Shown: positions 1 to 10,611, counted from the stretch's first letter. The stretch: 64,000 bases of DNA from Diploptera punctata (GCA_030220185.1 JASPKZ010009951.1:62001-126000), one strand, 5' to 3'. Notes: generated from the sequence alone by a model not told the origin. A program made the numbers and translations.

Positions 1-125
1 TGTCTTTCTACATGAAGTTTCTGTGTCCTTCTTGTTCCTCGTGCATGCCACATGACCTGCCTATCTCAGTATATGAAAATTAACTGTCTTTATTGTATCT
101 GGCTTCCCATAAAGTTCATGTTATG
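1..125 (-). mobile_element. non-LTR retrotransposon 3' fragment (RT C-terminus)
   Basis: The minus strand shows a degraded version of the peptide pattern LRWAGHVARM..E, which recurs in better copies at 6.8, 7.5 and 31.6 kb. It belongs to the C-terminal part of an endonuclease/reverse-transcriptase polyprotein of the same LINE family. The fragment is cut by the window edge and holds stops, so it is not functional. Confidence 0.6.
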
Positions 126-301
126 ACGTTTACGTATAGCTAGATTAATATTTAATTTATCAAGAACGCTTGCCAGTGTCATTTTAGCCGATAAAAAGTT
201 AATATGTATCAACAATAGCCAGTGAGATTTATGGTGACAACTAATTTATTGTATTAAATAAAACAAATTATTGACCGTTACTTAATACAACTGCTACAAT
301 A

Positions 302-450
302 TAGTCCTGAGGTCGACTCAGCCTCTAACTAAAATGCGTGTAGACATATATTCTGGCGGTAAAAGTCGTCCATCACGTAGGGCTGACATATCGTCCCGAT
401 TATCTAGAAAGGTGGGAGCCTTAAGCTCCTGCTTCCCCAAGAGTCTTCTA
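302..450 (+). repeat. SINE fragment, family C (tail only)
   Basis: This stretch matches the body of the SINE at 41728-42012, including GAGGTCGACTCAGCCTCTAA and the later GGGAGCCTTAA..CTCCT block. The tRNA-like head seen in the 41.7 kb copy is missing, so it is a 5'-truncated copy. Confidence 0.65.
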
Positions 451-725
451 AGACCTTTTTTTTATTTCTTTCCTTGTCAACTCTATATTGTGTAGCCTAT
501 GTCATATTATGTATCATTAATCAACTTCGTAGATAATTCAAATTATTATGTGTATAATTTAACCCTGATGAAGTGGAAGAGAAGACCTTACGATCTTAAC
601 TCCATCAGGTAAAATAAATAAATAATAAGCCCTTTAATGGGATCACTTTACCTTTACATAATCCGATTCATAGTAATTTAAAATATCCATCCTGTGACAA
701 AATTACAAATTCTAATGAGCATTAC

Positions 726-900
726 CTTGTTCTTGGGCCCAGTTGAAGAGAGAAGGAACCCTGGATGAAAAACTGGAGTGGCAATTGTTAAAACGTGCTG
801 AAGAATCAAGTCCAACTGTCTCGTAATTTGCCTTCACACCGCACATGAGGGCTGTTGCACATGCAGATGATTCACCAATCTGAGCATCATTGTTATATGT
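726..900 (-). CDS. alkaline phosphatase, internal exon
   Basis: A 175 nt exon on the minus strand, bounded by an AG acceptor (plus-strand CT at 901-902) and a GT donor (plus-strand AC at 724-725, GTAATG). It enters in phase 0 and leaves in phase 1. The 58 codons have no stop and contain GESSACATALMCGVKANYET, the nucleophile region of alkaline phosphatase (phosphomonoester hydrolysis; in insects usually a GPI-anchored gut or Malpighian enzyme). The serine of the E-S-S-A segment aligns with the phosphorylated serine of the classical D-S-A motif. Here the acid is E, a variant I recall from insect members. The exon ends ..VPSLFNWAQEQ, the helix before the conserved TTTR motif, which must lie in the next exon, left of the window. 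I found no other exon of this gene in the window. Upstream exons should lie to the right on the minus strand and may be short or far away. Confidence 0.85.
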
Positions 901-902
901 CT

Positions 903-1615
903 GCGAACATAAACGTCAATTTAAAAAAAATGGTTTGAGAGAGCCTGCTTAGTAAAATATGTAGTTTTATGTAGAAGAGGTGTAAATCATGAGGAGAACA
1001 TCAAAATACACATAGTAAGATTATAAAACAAACAGAGACATACCGTAGACTTATTAGAACTTAGAAAAAGTGTTTTCTAGAAAAAAGGCAGAAAAAAGAA
1101 ACGGAGACTACATGTAGGAAGATTTACTAGAGAAAAACTGTCGAATTCAATAATAAAATTGCACACAATTTGAAAACGAAACAAAGGTTAAAGAAGAATA
1201 CTGGGTGGATAACGAGACCGGAACAGGCCACTAAGCATTTATCCTTGACGGCTTTATGATACTGTTTTTAATACTGACTTTATGATAATGTTTTGCAGAC
1301 TATTAGTCGAAAATACAAATTTCTCGAACATAATGTGCAAATATTATTTGTGCTGTATTTTATAATGCTCGTATTGTCATGAATTGCATAGTAGGCATGT
1401 GGGATATAATTTTCCTCTGGTATGTTTCGATAAATTGCAATGTTACGAATTCTCGTTGATTAACATTAATTACAAAGGCGTAATTAATTTCGTCTTCATT
1501 AATTCAGTTCGCAGTAGTATATTTTTATTTAACGACTATCTTTAACATCTCTTGTCAAATTAAGAGCTGGACGATGAAAGGGTCAACATATTTTATCAGA
1601 GTGTTTTTTTTTAAT
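903..1615. other. intronic or intergenic DNA, no gene seen
   Basis: AT-rich sequence just upstream of the alkaline phosphatase exon, so probably part of an intron of that gene. I see no further exon or clear repeat in it. Confidence 0.5.
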
Positions 1616-1619
1616 ATGG

Positions 1620-1755
1620 TGTAAATGTAGTACACGGGATCCACGGCTTTACTTCCCCTCCTAAGGAAGTCATGCTCATTATTTTACACCCTTGAAAATC
1701 CATCGATCCCGCTAGTTTTAAACCCGGGAATTTCTGAACCAGAAGCATGGCCACC
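1620..1755 (-). repeat. SINE fragment, family E
   Basis: It matches the copy at 33868-34052 on the minus strand, sharing the segment around CCTAAGGAAG and the tRNA-like head remnant near AACCCGGG. It is diverged and has no intact internal promoter. Confidence 0.5.
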
Positions 1756-1914
1756 ATGATTGACTAATTCAGTTTGTGCTACAATCTATTGTAATATAAT
1801 CCTGACTTATAAAAATGTGTGTTTATCACCCGTGTTATGAGAATGGTCGTTTGGAAAATTAATCATCTTATTAACATCATTTTAATTACCATTATGAACG
1901 ATTTTTAAATTTCG

Positions 1915-2060
1915 CCTTACAGGTTAAACTTTAATTGGTCGGATTTCGATGATTTTTTTGAGAATACCTTTCTCGTTTTATTTCAATGACATATACTGAG
2001 TTTAGTTGCGAAAAATCGAAATTTGCAGCCGCTAGAGCGATTTTTAAGTGTTCGCTTCCG
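1915..2060 (+). repeat. fragment of the 25.4-26.0 kb repeat
   Basis: Shares the order (aattggtcggatttc)-(tttatttcaatgacatatactgagtt)-(gcgaaaaatcgaaa)-(ctagagcgattttta) with one unit of the duplicated repeat at 25340-25985. It is one partial, diverged unit. Confidence 0.55.
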
Positions 2061-2699
2061 CTTAATATCCCCTCTTAATGGTCTGATTGTATTGGTTAGC
2101 GATCTCGACCTTACTTTTCTTAATTGATTAATTAAAGCCGATTAAAAAAACATGACGGCCTCTAGATCGTTAACACACACACGTGTACAGTCCACAGCTC
2201 GGAAGAAAGCAACCACGAGGAATTTCTTATGCAGCGTATTACATCAGAGAGATTGTACTTTCTGAACCTTTCTGTCCCCCAGCGGCGCGGCGTGCTAGTT
2301 TCAAGTCTGATGCACAATAATCAGCAGAATTAGCTTGAAATAAACCACAGTGATGCGTGGCATAATTATGACTGTTCCTTTATTTGTGGGCGAGTTGATC
2401 GGATTTCCCTCCCGCGTTTTCATTCACTTCATCTGCGGACTGTACATGTAAGTGTGTGTGTCATGATCATCTTCGGTGTCTAGTAAGTAGTATTGGTCAA
2501 GGTTTTTTAAAAAAAATGTAAAAAATGCCATGAGTATAGCCTCAATAATCACATTCCCTCGGAATACGCCAAAACATGACATAATTGCACCGCAGTTTCG
2601 AGAGATCATTTGAAAGCGTGTCTTTTTAAATTTTATTTTCATGTTAAATATCCTCTCTATGATAAAACAATACTTGTTATAGTAAACAGATGACTATGG

Positions 2700-3017
2700 T
2701 ATACTCGGACCAACGGATTGTGCCCCTGTAGCGCTGGCACCGTTCTTAGAAAAGTACACGTCAATACTGACAACATTTCACCGCACTCCCCTCCCACTAC
2801 GTCAAATAACAGCCATCGAGTAGGGATGTTGCCAAACTTCCCCCAGTGTCATGGCTCTTGAATATTGAATAATACAAGGTTGGAGTCAAGTTGACAACAC
2901 TGAAGTGCAAGAGAGAGATAGAAATGCAGGGAGGGAAATGATTTGCCGAGGCAGAAGAGGAAGTAGGCTTTAGTTCGCATATCTTACGGGGGCACAGATC
3001 CGTTGGAGAGACAATAC
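2700..3017 (+). mobile_element. MITE family 1
   Basis: About 318 bp with terminal inverted repeats: CCAACGGATTGTGCCCC at 2710 and its inverse GGGGCACAGATCCGTTGG ending at 3006. The symmetry extends outward about ten bases on each side (TATACTCGGA and the inverse of GAGACAATA). A second copy lies at 32327-32632 in the opposite orientation. There is no coding capacity. It is a non-autonomous DNA transposon of unassigned superfamily. Confidence 0.75.
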
Positions 3018-3019
3018 TA

Positions 3020-4090
3020 GATTCTATCACATGCCATGTTTCAAAAGCGCACTGGGAGGGTTGTATTCAACGATCACCGAATATTCAAGTGCCTATGATC
3101 ACTAAGGGAAAACATAATTTCAAGTGATAACCCAGTAAATTTATTTTGTGTGTAGTCATTTAAGACTCGATTATTGTGTCTCGTGAAGGCTTCTCTCATT
3201 GGGTAGAAGCTATGATGACATTGGTTGTAACGGCAAAGTCCCTTCAGTAGCGTAGATACCTTGGGATAAACAGTTACAAGTCAGATGGCCGGAGGCTATT
3301 ACTTATCGTTAGTACAATGCAGACTTCTAAATATTTCAAGATTAAATATTTAAAAAATGCATATTTTAATATGGATTTATATGTCATATTTACATAAAAA
3401 TATAATGATATGCATAAAATCAATTTACTCAGTTTTACTTTGGTTTATTTGAATGGACTGTAGGGCATTGCAATTGCGATTTCATACGTCTTACTTGTTA
3501 CCTAATTTTGTGAGAACTGCCCTCATATTTATACGGATTAGGCCCCTATTAGTATGGACTAACTGAAGAGTTCCAGTGGATTAACATATAACTAAAGTTG
3601 ATAAAATAAGCGACTTGTGTAACTCGAATATTAAATGTGCTTCTCCAGCTTAAAATTTAATCTTATTTGGGATTGAAGCCGGATTATCTTTATAAAATGT
3701 TTTAGATGTGGCTTTTGTGCACCGGCCCGACTCTCCAAAATTTGAATGGAATATAGGTTTATTTTCCTTCTGTGCTTTTTCTTTCTTGGCACTTGTGTGT
3801 GTGTGTGTTTGATGCTGTAGATATTGTGATTCGGATTCCGTGCTAGGGGGATAGATGATAATGTGGTATATTTTCAATTAATTTACACACCATTTAGATA
3901 GACCACTGTAAGCAGATAAATTTATAATGTTGTCTTGTGTATAGAAAGGATGTTTGGATATGTGTTTGTGCGTAGTGTAAACGTTGTGTTAGTAGCCCTG
4001 TTAATATTTTATATAACTGAAATTCGTATTTATATAACTGTATGATATTTTTATTATATGCAACTAAATTTCAATTTATTAACAGCAATA
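3020..4090. other. AT-rich DNA, no gene seen
   Basis: No supported ORF, SINE promoter or inverted repeat was found. A short (TG)n run lies near 3790. Confidence 0.5.
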
Positions 4091-4094
4091 TAAA

Positions 4095-4440
4095 TTAAAT
4101 ACCTAAGAAAATCAGCGATGCGACGAGATAGGTTAAGAAACGATAGAATTAGAGAAGAGATCGGATAGGAGAATATTTAATAGAAGTCAATGAAGAGAGG
4201 CAACTGAAATGGTTAGGGTATGTATGCTTTATGTCAAAGGAAAGAAAACTTAAACAAGTAATGGAAATGATAACAGAGGGAAGAATCGGAAGAGGAAGAC
4301 CTAGAGTTAAGTGGGAAAATGCATTCAACAGAATAGGACGAAAGCGAAGCAAAACAATGGTAGAAATGAGAAGAATGTGCAGGGAAGAAGTCGATGGAGA
4401 AACTTTGTCTCCAAGGTGAATCCGACACCAAACGCCATTA
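4095..4440 (+). mobile_element. non-LTR retrotransposon fragment, RT C-terminus
   Basis: The translation contains REEIG..ENI..EVNEERQLKW, then GRIGRGRPRVKWENAF and a basic tail. This is the charged region that ends many insect LINE polyproteins (R.LKWLGHV.RM...G.R..GRP..RW). The 62-codon open segment 4231-4419 is the best preserved part. Frame breaks upstream and the absent 5' part show it is a dead, truncated insertion. Confidence 0.7.
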
Positions 4441-5226
4441 AGGGGCAGATGAAGAAGTAACAATATCTTTCTGGTTTTATAAAATCAGTTGTTCTCTACT
4501 GTTGGCCAATTGCTAGAAACGTTTTTTTTTTTGTCTTTATTACGTTTGTAATGACAGTAATACTACAAAAACAGCGAATCTGCACGTTTACTTGCAGATT
4601 TAATATCGAGTGGCAGTGTGAGCCGTAGTTTAGTTTGGCCTTGGGGTTTTGAGTATCTTAACTTTAGTTTTGACGTTACATAAGACTAATTTATTGCTTA
4701 TGGCAGATATTCTAGGTCTCGATTAAGAGAAAGATCTTCGAATTTGACCTTTTTTTGTTAGGGGCTTTCCGGGGTAAAGATACAGGCATGGTTATCCATT
4801 ACACCGCTCAGATTGTCCGGAGGAAAAAAGTTCAAATCCTCCTGAAAGTTGGCGCCGAAGAATAGAATAATCATATTTAATATAATTCGTTGTTTTCATT
4901 TTCTTCTACAGAGAAACTTTCAATATTAAACCTATGACCATGCTAATTATTAGGATACTTGAGGTCTATAACCTTCTAGATAATATTTACCTATTAAACA
5001 AGCAGGTACTGAGCGTAAAATATGAATATTGCATTATTATTGGAGACTTTAAGTGGACATCTGTGGGTATTTGACCGACTTGGAGAGAAAATAGGCACTT
5101 GGGTTACATAAATGATGTCTTCCTTCTGCCCACACACTTTCCATTCAGAAACACCAAGTCGTTTCTAATGACATTCACGAAAGTGTCGTTGGCAAATAGA
5201 AAACAATACATTGTTTCTTTAATGGA

Positions 5227-5228
<2 letters not shown>

Positions 5229-5307
<79 letters not shown>
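5229..5307 (+). repeat. (CT)n microsatellite
   Basis: Nearly pure CT dinucleotides with occasional TTT and CTCC interruptions over about 80 bp. Confidence 0.95.
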
Positions 5308-5554
5308 GCTACTAGAATATTCTATGAATCTCAAATATATTTTTAGGTATATTGTTAATGTTTGTCTTGGCCCATTGATCTACAATCAAAAATAAAGTCT
5401 AATTACTTAAATATATATAATTAGTGATTATTACGGGTACCTTAATAGTTTTACTGTACAAGATTTTGAATACTTCCAGAGAATTATTATAATACAATAC
5501 ATTTTCATTCACATTGATATCTGTGATCTAGACATTCCATTTTCGTTCTTGGAT

Positions 5555-5700
5555 TTCAGGATCACAGGTTCAAGCTCGGCTGTTTAGAACGGATTTTTTC
5601 AACACCTAACAATTTAAAATATGGCTTCCTTTAAAGAGAAATAAAGCCGTAATCCCGTGTCATAGATTTACAGCCTATAAAACAACTTATTTATAAATAT
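5555..5700 (+). repeat. SINE fragment, family F
   Basis: A box B-like GGTTCAAGCTC is followed by a body ending ATAGATTTACAGCCTATAAAA, which corresponds to the cGTAGATTTACGGC..TAAA end of the copy at 7768-7950. Confidence 0.5.
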
Positions 5701-6049
5701 GTGTGTATATTTATTTACACAAAAATGTTCAGTTATGAATCGCGAAGTTAATGACTTTTAGTGAGACGTGATGATGCTAAGTAAAGTACTATCTATTCCT
5801 ATCAAGTAAAGTTCGGTTTATTTTGGTACCTTTAACAAACAACGAGTGTAAATAATGCTCGAACAATAGGTAATTTGATTTTTTTCTTTAACTGACAAAG
5901 TACTTATTTCGGGCCACTCTTCTGTGGTAACCATTTTCTCTTAGAAAATTACGAACTGTAGAATCATTTTCAATATTTCTGATATAAATTGAATTTATTA
6001 TGAAACTAAACAATCATTTTTAAATTTTATTCTTCTCTTGTTTCTTTTC

Positions 6050-6265
6050 TTTAGGAGCCATTTAACTGTTTTGTGTATTCTGCATCATAAGTGTACTTAT
6101 ACTTTTAGTTTCTTCCTCTGCTGTCGTTTTTATTTTCAGAACTACTTAACTGTTTTCTTCATTCTGCACAACTGTACTGGTCATACTGCTAGGATTGGTA
6201 TTATGTACATTGTGAATTCTTTATAAGGGAAGGGGGAGAACACTGTAAACTCACTTCTTACTCGT
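6050..6265 (+). repeat. dispersed repeat shared with 55425-55625
   Basis: Segments GGAGCCATTTAA, TTCTGCACAACTG and ATAAGGGAAGGGGGAG occur in the same order on the minus strand at 55425-55625. The pair shows a dispersed element, but I found no terminal repeats or coding that would classify it. Confidence 0.55.
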
Positions 6266-6339
6266 AAAATATTTAGCTTTTATATTTGTTTATTTTCATG
6301 GCTCATATATCACGGCAACATAGGCCTAACTAATTTTGT

Positions 6340-7095
6340 ATGTTAATGACTGGAAGTAAATATCAGTAAAACTAAATATATGGTCACACGTAGAAATTCA
6401 TATATAATGGAAATGGACAGCTAATGACAGTGAGGGAAATTTTGAGGAAGTGGCTGAATTCAAATACCTAGGAACAATAATCACAAGTAGGAATGAGATG
6501 CACAAAGAAATTAAACATAGGCTCAATTCTGGAAATGCGTGCTATATGCATTGCAGAGACTTTTGATGTCTCACTCCTTTCAAAAAACGTTAAGCTGAAA
6601 ATATATAAAACTATTATTCTACCAGTTTATTATATGGGTGCGACACATGGACTCTTACTTTAAGGGAGGACCGGAGATTACGAGTGATTGCGAATAAAGT
6701 TCGTAGGAAAATTTTTGGACCAAAGAGGAGATGAACAGGAAAGTGAATGGAGGAAGACTACATGGTCTTTATAGGAAGCCAGATATAATAAGAAACAGTT
6801 AAGTATCATAGACTGCGATGGGCAGGACATGTTGCGCGGTATGGGGAATGAAAGACGTGCATGGAAACTTCTTGTAGGAAAGCCAGAAGGAAAACGCCCA
6901 GTTGGTTTAGACCAAGAATGAGGTGGGGGAGAACGAGAAAACTAACTATGATTTGAGGGAAGCAGATTATACAGGGAATGATTGGAAAAGCATTAGCTCA
7001 GGATAGGGATGTATGGATAGCTTATGTCCGCGCGGCCATTGAACCTACGGGTTCGATAGTGCCAGTGAGTAATAGTAAGTAAGTAAGTAAGTAAT
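6340..7095 (+). mobile_element. non-LTR retrotransposon 3' part, (TAAG)n tail
   Basis: A decayed C-terminal RT region in several frames: KINISKTKYMVTRR, EFKYLGTIIT, then GHVARYGE and GKPEGKRP..GRPRMRW equivalents. It ends in a conserved 3' sequence with the hairpin GAACCTACGGGTTC (7041-7054) and GATAGTGCCAGTGAGTAA, followed by a short (GTAA)n/(TAAG)n tail near 7072-7096. Several frameshifts and stops make it a dead 5'-truncated copy. The same family is at 7135, 13395, 22380, 27208, 31130, 34412, 51590 and 58288. Confidence 0.8.
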
Positions 7096-7134
7096 GCTTA
7101 ACGTGCCATAAACGTATGAAAAATATAGCCCTAT

Positions 7135-7765
7135 GTTATGGCGAGGAGATACTTAGGACCAACATACAGATTCTATTGAGTAATACTAAAGAAAAATATG
7201 GTGAATTGAGAATTAAACATGGACTTAATTCGGGAAACGCGTGCTCTTACGCATTAAAGGATCTCTTGTCGTTCCAACGTCTCAAAAAATGCTAAAATAA
7301 AAATACATGAAACTTTTATTTTTCAAATTATATAAATGCGAAACAAGAGCTCTTACTTTAAGGGATGAGTAAAGAATACAAATATTTGAAAATATAGTTC
7401 CTGGGGAAATTTTTGGACCAAAGAGAGACAAACAGACAGGTGAATGGAGATGAAGACTACTTAACAGTGAGCTACATGATCTGTATGATGTAACGAGAAC
7501 TGTTAAGTCTCGTAGACTGTGATGGGCAGGACACGTGGCACGAATGGGAAATGAAAGATAGTTATGAAAACTCCTTGTAGAAAACCTAGAAGGAAAGCGC
7601 CCAGTTAGTAGGCCAAGGATGATTTAAGAGAATAGCATTAACCATTACTTGAGGGTGGTATATTATTCAGGGGATGATTGGAAAACATTAGTTCAGGATA
7701 ACAATTTATGGAGAACTTATGTCATGGAGGCCATGAACCTCCGGATTCGAAAGTGTTAGTGAGTT
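7135..7765 (+). mobile_element. non-LTR retrotransposon 3' part, second copy
   Basis: Same family and orientation as the element just upstream, but clearly more diverged. RT C-terminal blocks run from ELRIKHGLNSGN to the GHVARMGNER equivalent, and it ends in GAACCTCCGGATTC and GTTAGTGAGTTAG. The two copies are not identical, so they are separate insertions or an old tandem. Confidence 0.7.
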
Positions 7766-7767
7766 AG

Positions 7768-7950
7768 TTATGGATGCCATGTTCCCCTTTGATTCCGAGG
7801 TTCGCGGGTTGAAACCCAGTGAGAATCCATGGTTTTTGCAGGTCGTAAAAATCCTGGTATTGATTCCTTCGAAAGGCAAATAAAGCAATAGGTCATTTGT
7901 CGTAGATTTACGGCACTTAAATAACTTCAAGCAAGAAATAGGGATGTCTG
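7768..7950 (+). repeat. SINE, family F
   Basis: It begins with a tRNA-like part whose box B is GGGTTGAAACCC, and ends in GTCGTAGATTTACGGCACTT, a 3' block also seen at 5.66 kb and in diverged form at 21.74 and 42.6 kb. Confidence 0.5.
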
Positions 7951-8362
7951 AGCAAAATTTTTATGTCCTCAAATCACGGGTATTACTGCTGCTGACACGA
8001 TACTACTACTGCTACTATTATTGTTACTACTAACTGCTATTATCACTACAATGATGCAACTATAGTTGCACAATGGTCACTACCATCACCGCCAGACAAT
8101 ATTAGTGGGTTGTGCCAATTTAATTCCTTTGATGGTTGAATTCCAATCAAATTGGTCGGCTTCGGAATTTTAAGTCAGAAGTCTGGAATACGAGTCTCAG
8201 ACACTTCCATCCTTAACAATGAGAATTATTTTATGATAAAATCTGGGATATAATTGACTACGCAGTAAAAGAAGGAACTCATATTTGAGAAATGCCGTGT
8301 TTAAATCTCTGTGCTGATCATTTTTGCTAGGATTTAATACACACACACACACATATGTATAC

Positions 8363-8456
8363 ATATATAGATGTTATAAATACATTTTTGACATTTGGCA
8401 ATGAAGGCAAATATGATATGAAAAGAAAAATGAATGTATTTATAACATCTATATAT
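8363..8456. repeat. perfect 24 bp inverted repeat with 46 bp loop
   Basis: The arms 8363-8386 and 8433-8456 are exact reverse complements (core GATGTTATAAATACATT) and lie in a TA-rich context. The loop contains ATGATATGAAAAGAAAAATG, close to the arm sequence of the tRNA-like cassettes at 8611, 26072 and 39689. It may be an empty or rearranged member of that family. Confidence 0.8.
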
Positions 8457-8610
8457 ACAAGCGTTACTGCTATAAAGTAAATATTCTCTTTAAAAATTTG
8501 CTTAACTGTTATGTTAGCCACTAGATGTCACTTGGAACAAATTTCCGCTACCTCTTGTGTGAATTGAGAATACTACATGTATAAGAAAAATGTATGTTTG
8601 TGTTGGAATT

Positions 8611-8682
8611 CTTGGGTAGCTCAGTTGGTTAGAGCGCTAAACGTACAGAGTTTAGAGACTCGGGTTCAAATCCTGACCCAAG
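8611..8682 (+). repeat. tRNA-like cloverleaf cassette a
   Basis: A 72 nt sequence that folds as a cloverleaf: acceptor CTTGGG/CCCAAG, D-stem GCTC/GAGC, anticodon-arm stem CTAAAC/GTTTAG with loop GTACAGA, and a T-loop with box B GGGTTCAAATCC. AT-rich inverted flanks bracket it (TATAAGAAAAATG at 8580 and CATTTTTATTTTCATATC at 8688). The loop GTACAGA is not a normal anticodon loop (G at position 32), so it is more likely a tRNA-derived mobile cassette than a working tRNA gene. Confidence 0.6.
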
Positions 8683-8719
8683 CATTCATTTTTATTTTCA
8701 TATCATATATGTATATATT

Positions 8720-8990
8720 TATTTATTTATTTAGTGGCGGTACCATTGTATAAGTCCTCTATCTCTGGGTATCGAGTTCGCGTCTCGTTCATTCCATGGG
8801 GGTTCATGGTTGACGAATCGGAACCAGGACAGATTTTTCTCATGTTTTTCTCCCTTATTCACTACTAAAAATTATGTCAACTACTTCTTCATAGTTGTGT
8901 CATCCATCTCGTTCTATTCAATTTCATCTTCCCAAGTGATGGTACGAGACTTTATCTCATCTCATCCCTCGGCCTGACATGAGTAGAGAA
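8720..8990 (+). repeat. SINE-like repeat, family G
   Basis: Shares layout with 29195-29400: a tRNA-like head, a middle with TTTTTCTC..TTTTCTCCC, and a 3' block CTCATCTCATCCC. It is diverged. Confidence 0.45.
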
Positions 8991-9120
8991 GGTTTATAGT
9001 ATTTTTTGGTATTGCATATAAAATTGATATACTTTATTAGATAAGTATTGTTATATATAATAATTTCTGTAAATAAAAAAATAAACTTAAATATGGATAA
9101 TGTTCCTCTCAATTATGTTT

Positions 9121-9121
9121 A

Positions 9122-9163
<42 letters not shown>
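9121..9163 (+). repeat. (ATT)n microsatellite
   Basis: Pure ATT trinucleotides directly abutting the 5' end of a SINE. A matching run (9515-9560) follows the same SINE, so the SINE landed in, or was duplicated with, an ATT tract. Confidence 0.95.
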
Positions 9164-9164
<1 letters not shown>

Positions 9165-9513
9165 CACTGCTGTGGTCTCGAGGTAGCGTGCTGCCTTGTC
9201 ACGCAGCGGGCCCGGGTTCGATTCCCGGTCGGGGTAGTTTTTCTGGGTGAGGTTTTTATCGGGGTTTTTCCTCACCAGTAAGACAAATGTCAGGAAAACT
9301 TTAAGGCCCAAAAGGTCCCCGAAATCATATGGCCATCATCATCATTCTTCTCATCATCATCATCATCCTTCTCATTATCATCATCCTTCACCGGTGTGGA
9401 AAGCAACGGGAAGCTAGCACACCTACAAATCCCTAGTAAAGCTACAAAGCATAGCATGAAAATGCTATGATTGTAGTGAAGGACCTGCCTTCGGGCAGAA
9501 TTACTATGGATGG

Positions 9514-9515
<2 letters not shown>
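9164..9515 (+). repeat. SINE, family A (full length)
   Basis: The most common repeat here, about 330-350 bp. It has a tRNA-like head with box B GGGTTCGATTCCC, a body with TTTTTCTGGGTGAGGTTTTT and TCATATGGCCATC followed by a variable (ATC)n stretch, and a 3' end with two hairpins: TAGCATGAAAATGCTA (9452-9467, GAAA loop) and CTGCCTTCGGGCAG (9485-9498, UUCG loop), then ATTACTATGGATGGAT. Other copies are at 19633, 20431(-), 24614, 26184, 33050(-), 39203, 45153, 51982, 53011(-) and 58661(-). Confidence 0.9.
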
Positions 9516-9555
<40 letters not shown>

Positions 9556-9579
9556 ATCATCATCATGGTCATCCACGAA

Positions 9580-10095
9580 TTTAGTTCATTTGTTGACCTG
9601 AATCGGCCTGAATAGAAACAGCATCTAAAAGTATTTTGAGTGGATGTCCTGGTATTCTTCCTGCAGGTTAATAGCTTAACATTTGTTCGGGTATCCTGTG
9701 ATCCTCCATTCAATGAACATGTTGCATCCATCTTGACTTATAAATTCTGTTTTCTAAAGGTTCCATGTGTAATTCTCCTAAGATGTATTCATTTCTTATG
9801 ATCTAGTAGTGTGTATTCTGTAGTCCTTCGAAGATATTTCAGCAGATCTAAGTCTCTGTATATCCTTCTGTTTCAATGTTGATACTTCGCTACTATACAA
9901 AAGAGGTGGAAGAGCCAGTGTTTTATACACTTTTAGTCTTGAATGTTTTTGGACTAATTGTGGCTTGAAGATATAATTTATTAACCCTAAAATCCTTTAA
10001 AAAATTGAAATATTTTGCATTTACATCCTTTTCTTCTTCATATATCCTATATATGTAAAATTATTCAGCTGCTCCAAACTTTTATTGTCAAGTTG
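9580..10095 (-). mobile_element. non-LTR retrotransposon fragment, RT C-terminus
   Basis: The minus strand reads LKVYKTLALPPLLYSSEVST, then LKQKDIQRLRSAEI, followed by frameshifted remnants of the EN/RT C-terminal region. The L..Y.....P.LLY..E.W segment is characteristic of LINE reverse transcriptase ends. This is a different family from the 6.3 kb copies. Confidence 0.7.
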
Positions 10096-10101
10096 TTTTT
10101 G

Positions 10102-10104
<3 letters not shown>

Positions 10105-10166
<62 letters not shown>
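10105..10166 (+). repeat. (ATT)n microsatellite
   Basis: About 60 bp of uninterrupted ATT units just past the 5' side of the minus-strand LINE fragment. Confidence 0.95.
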
Positions 10167-10167
<1 letters not shown>

Positions 10168-10611
10168 ACTCATCCCTCATTATAAAGTCAAAAAATGAAA
10201 TGTATTACATTGTCGGAATATGCTTTTATGAATTCACGAAAATGTGAAATAACTGAATAATTGGTTGGGTGGAATGGGGGTGTATTTACGTCAACCGGGC
10301 ATTGATCCGTACCGGGCTGTATCATTACGTACTAACTGTAGAAGAGTACTAGGTTAGTAACATACTGACTGTGCTGGTAGATGGTAGAGATCCACAGTTA
10401 TTCAGGTAATCACTTATTTATCTTATGTGAATCTAGGTCATAACAGGGTATCAGTGATAACAAATTAATTGATTTATAATATGTTTATAGTAAAGTATTT
10501 CACTTCATTTCAATTTACGACTCCAACTAGAAATTATGAATGCTGTCTGAATTAGTAACTATAAATATCCCTATTTCACTTATTGCGGCGTGAAGTCGCG
10601 TTCAGTCGCTA

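Noticed and set aside
5099..5308. Frame ending in Ser-Leu repeats
   Set aside because: Translation of the (CT)n microsatellite.
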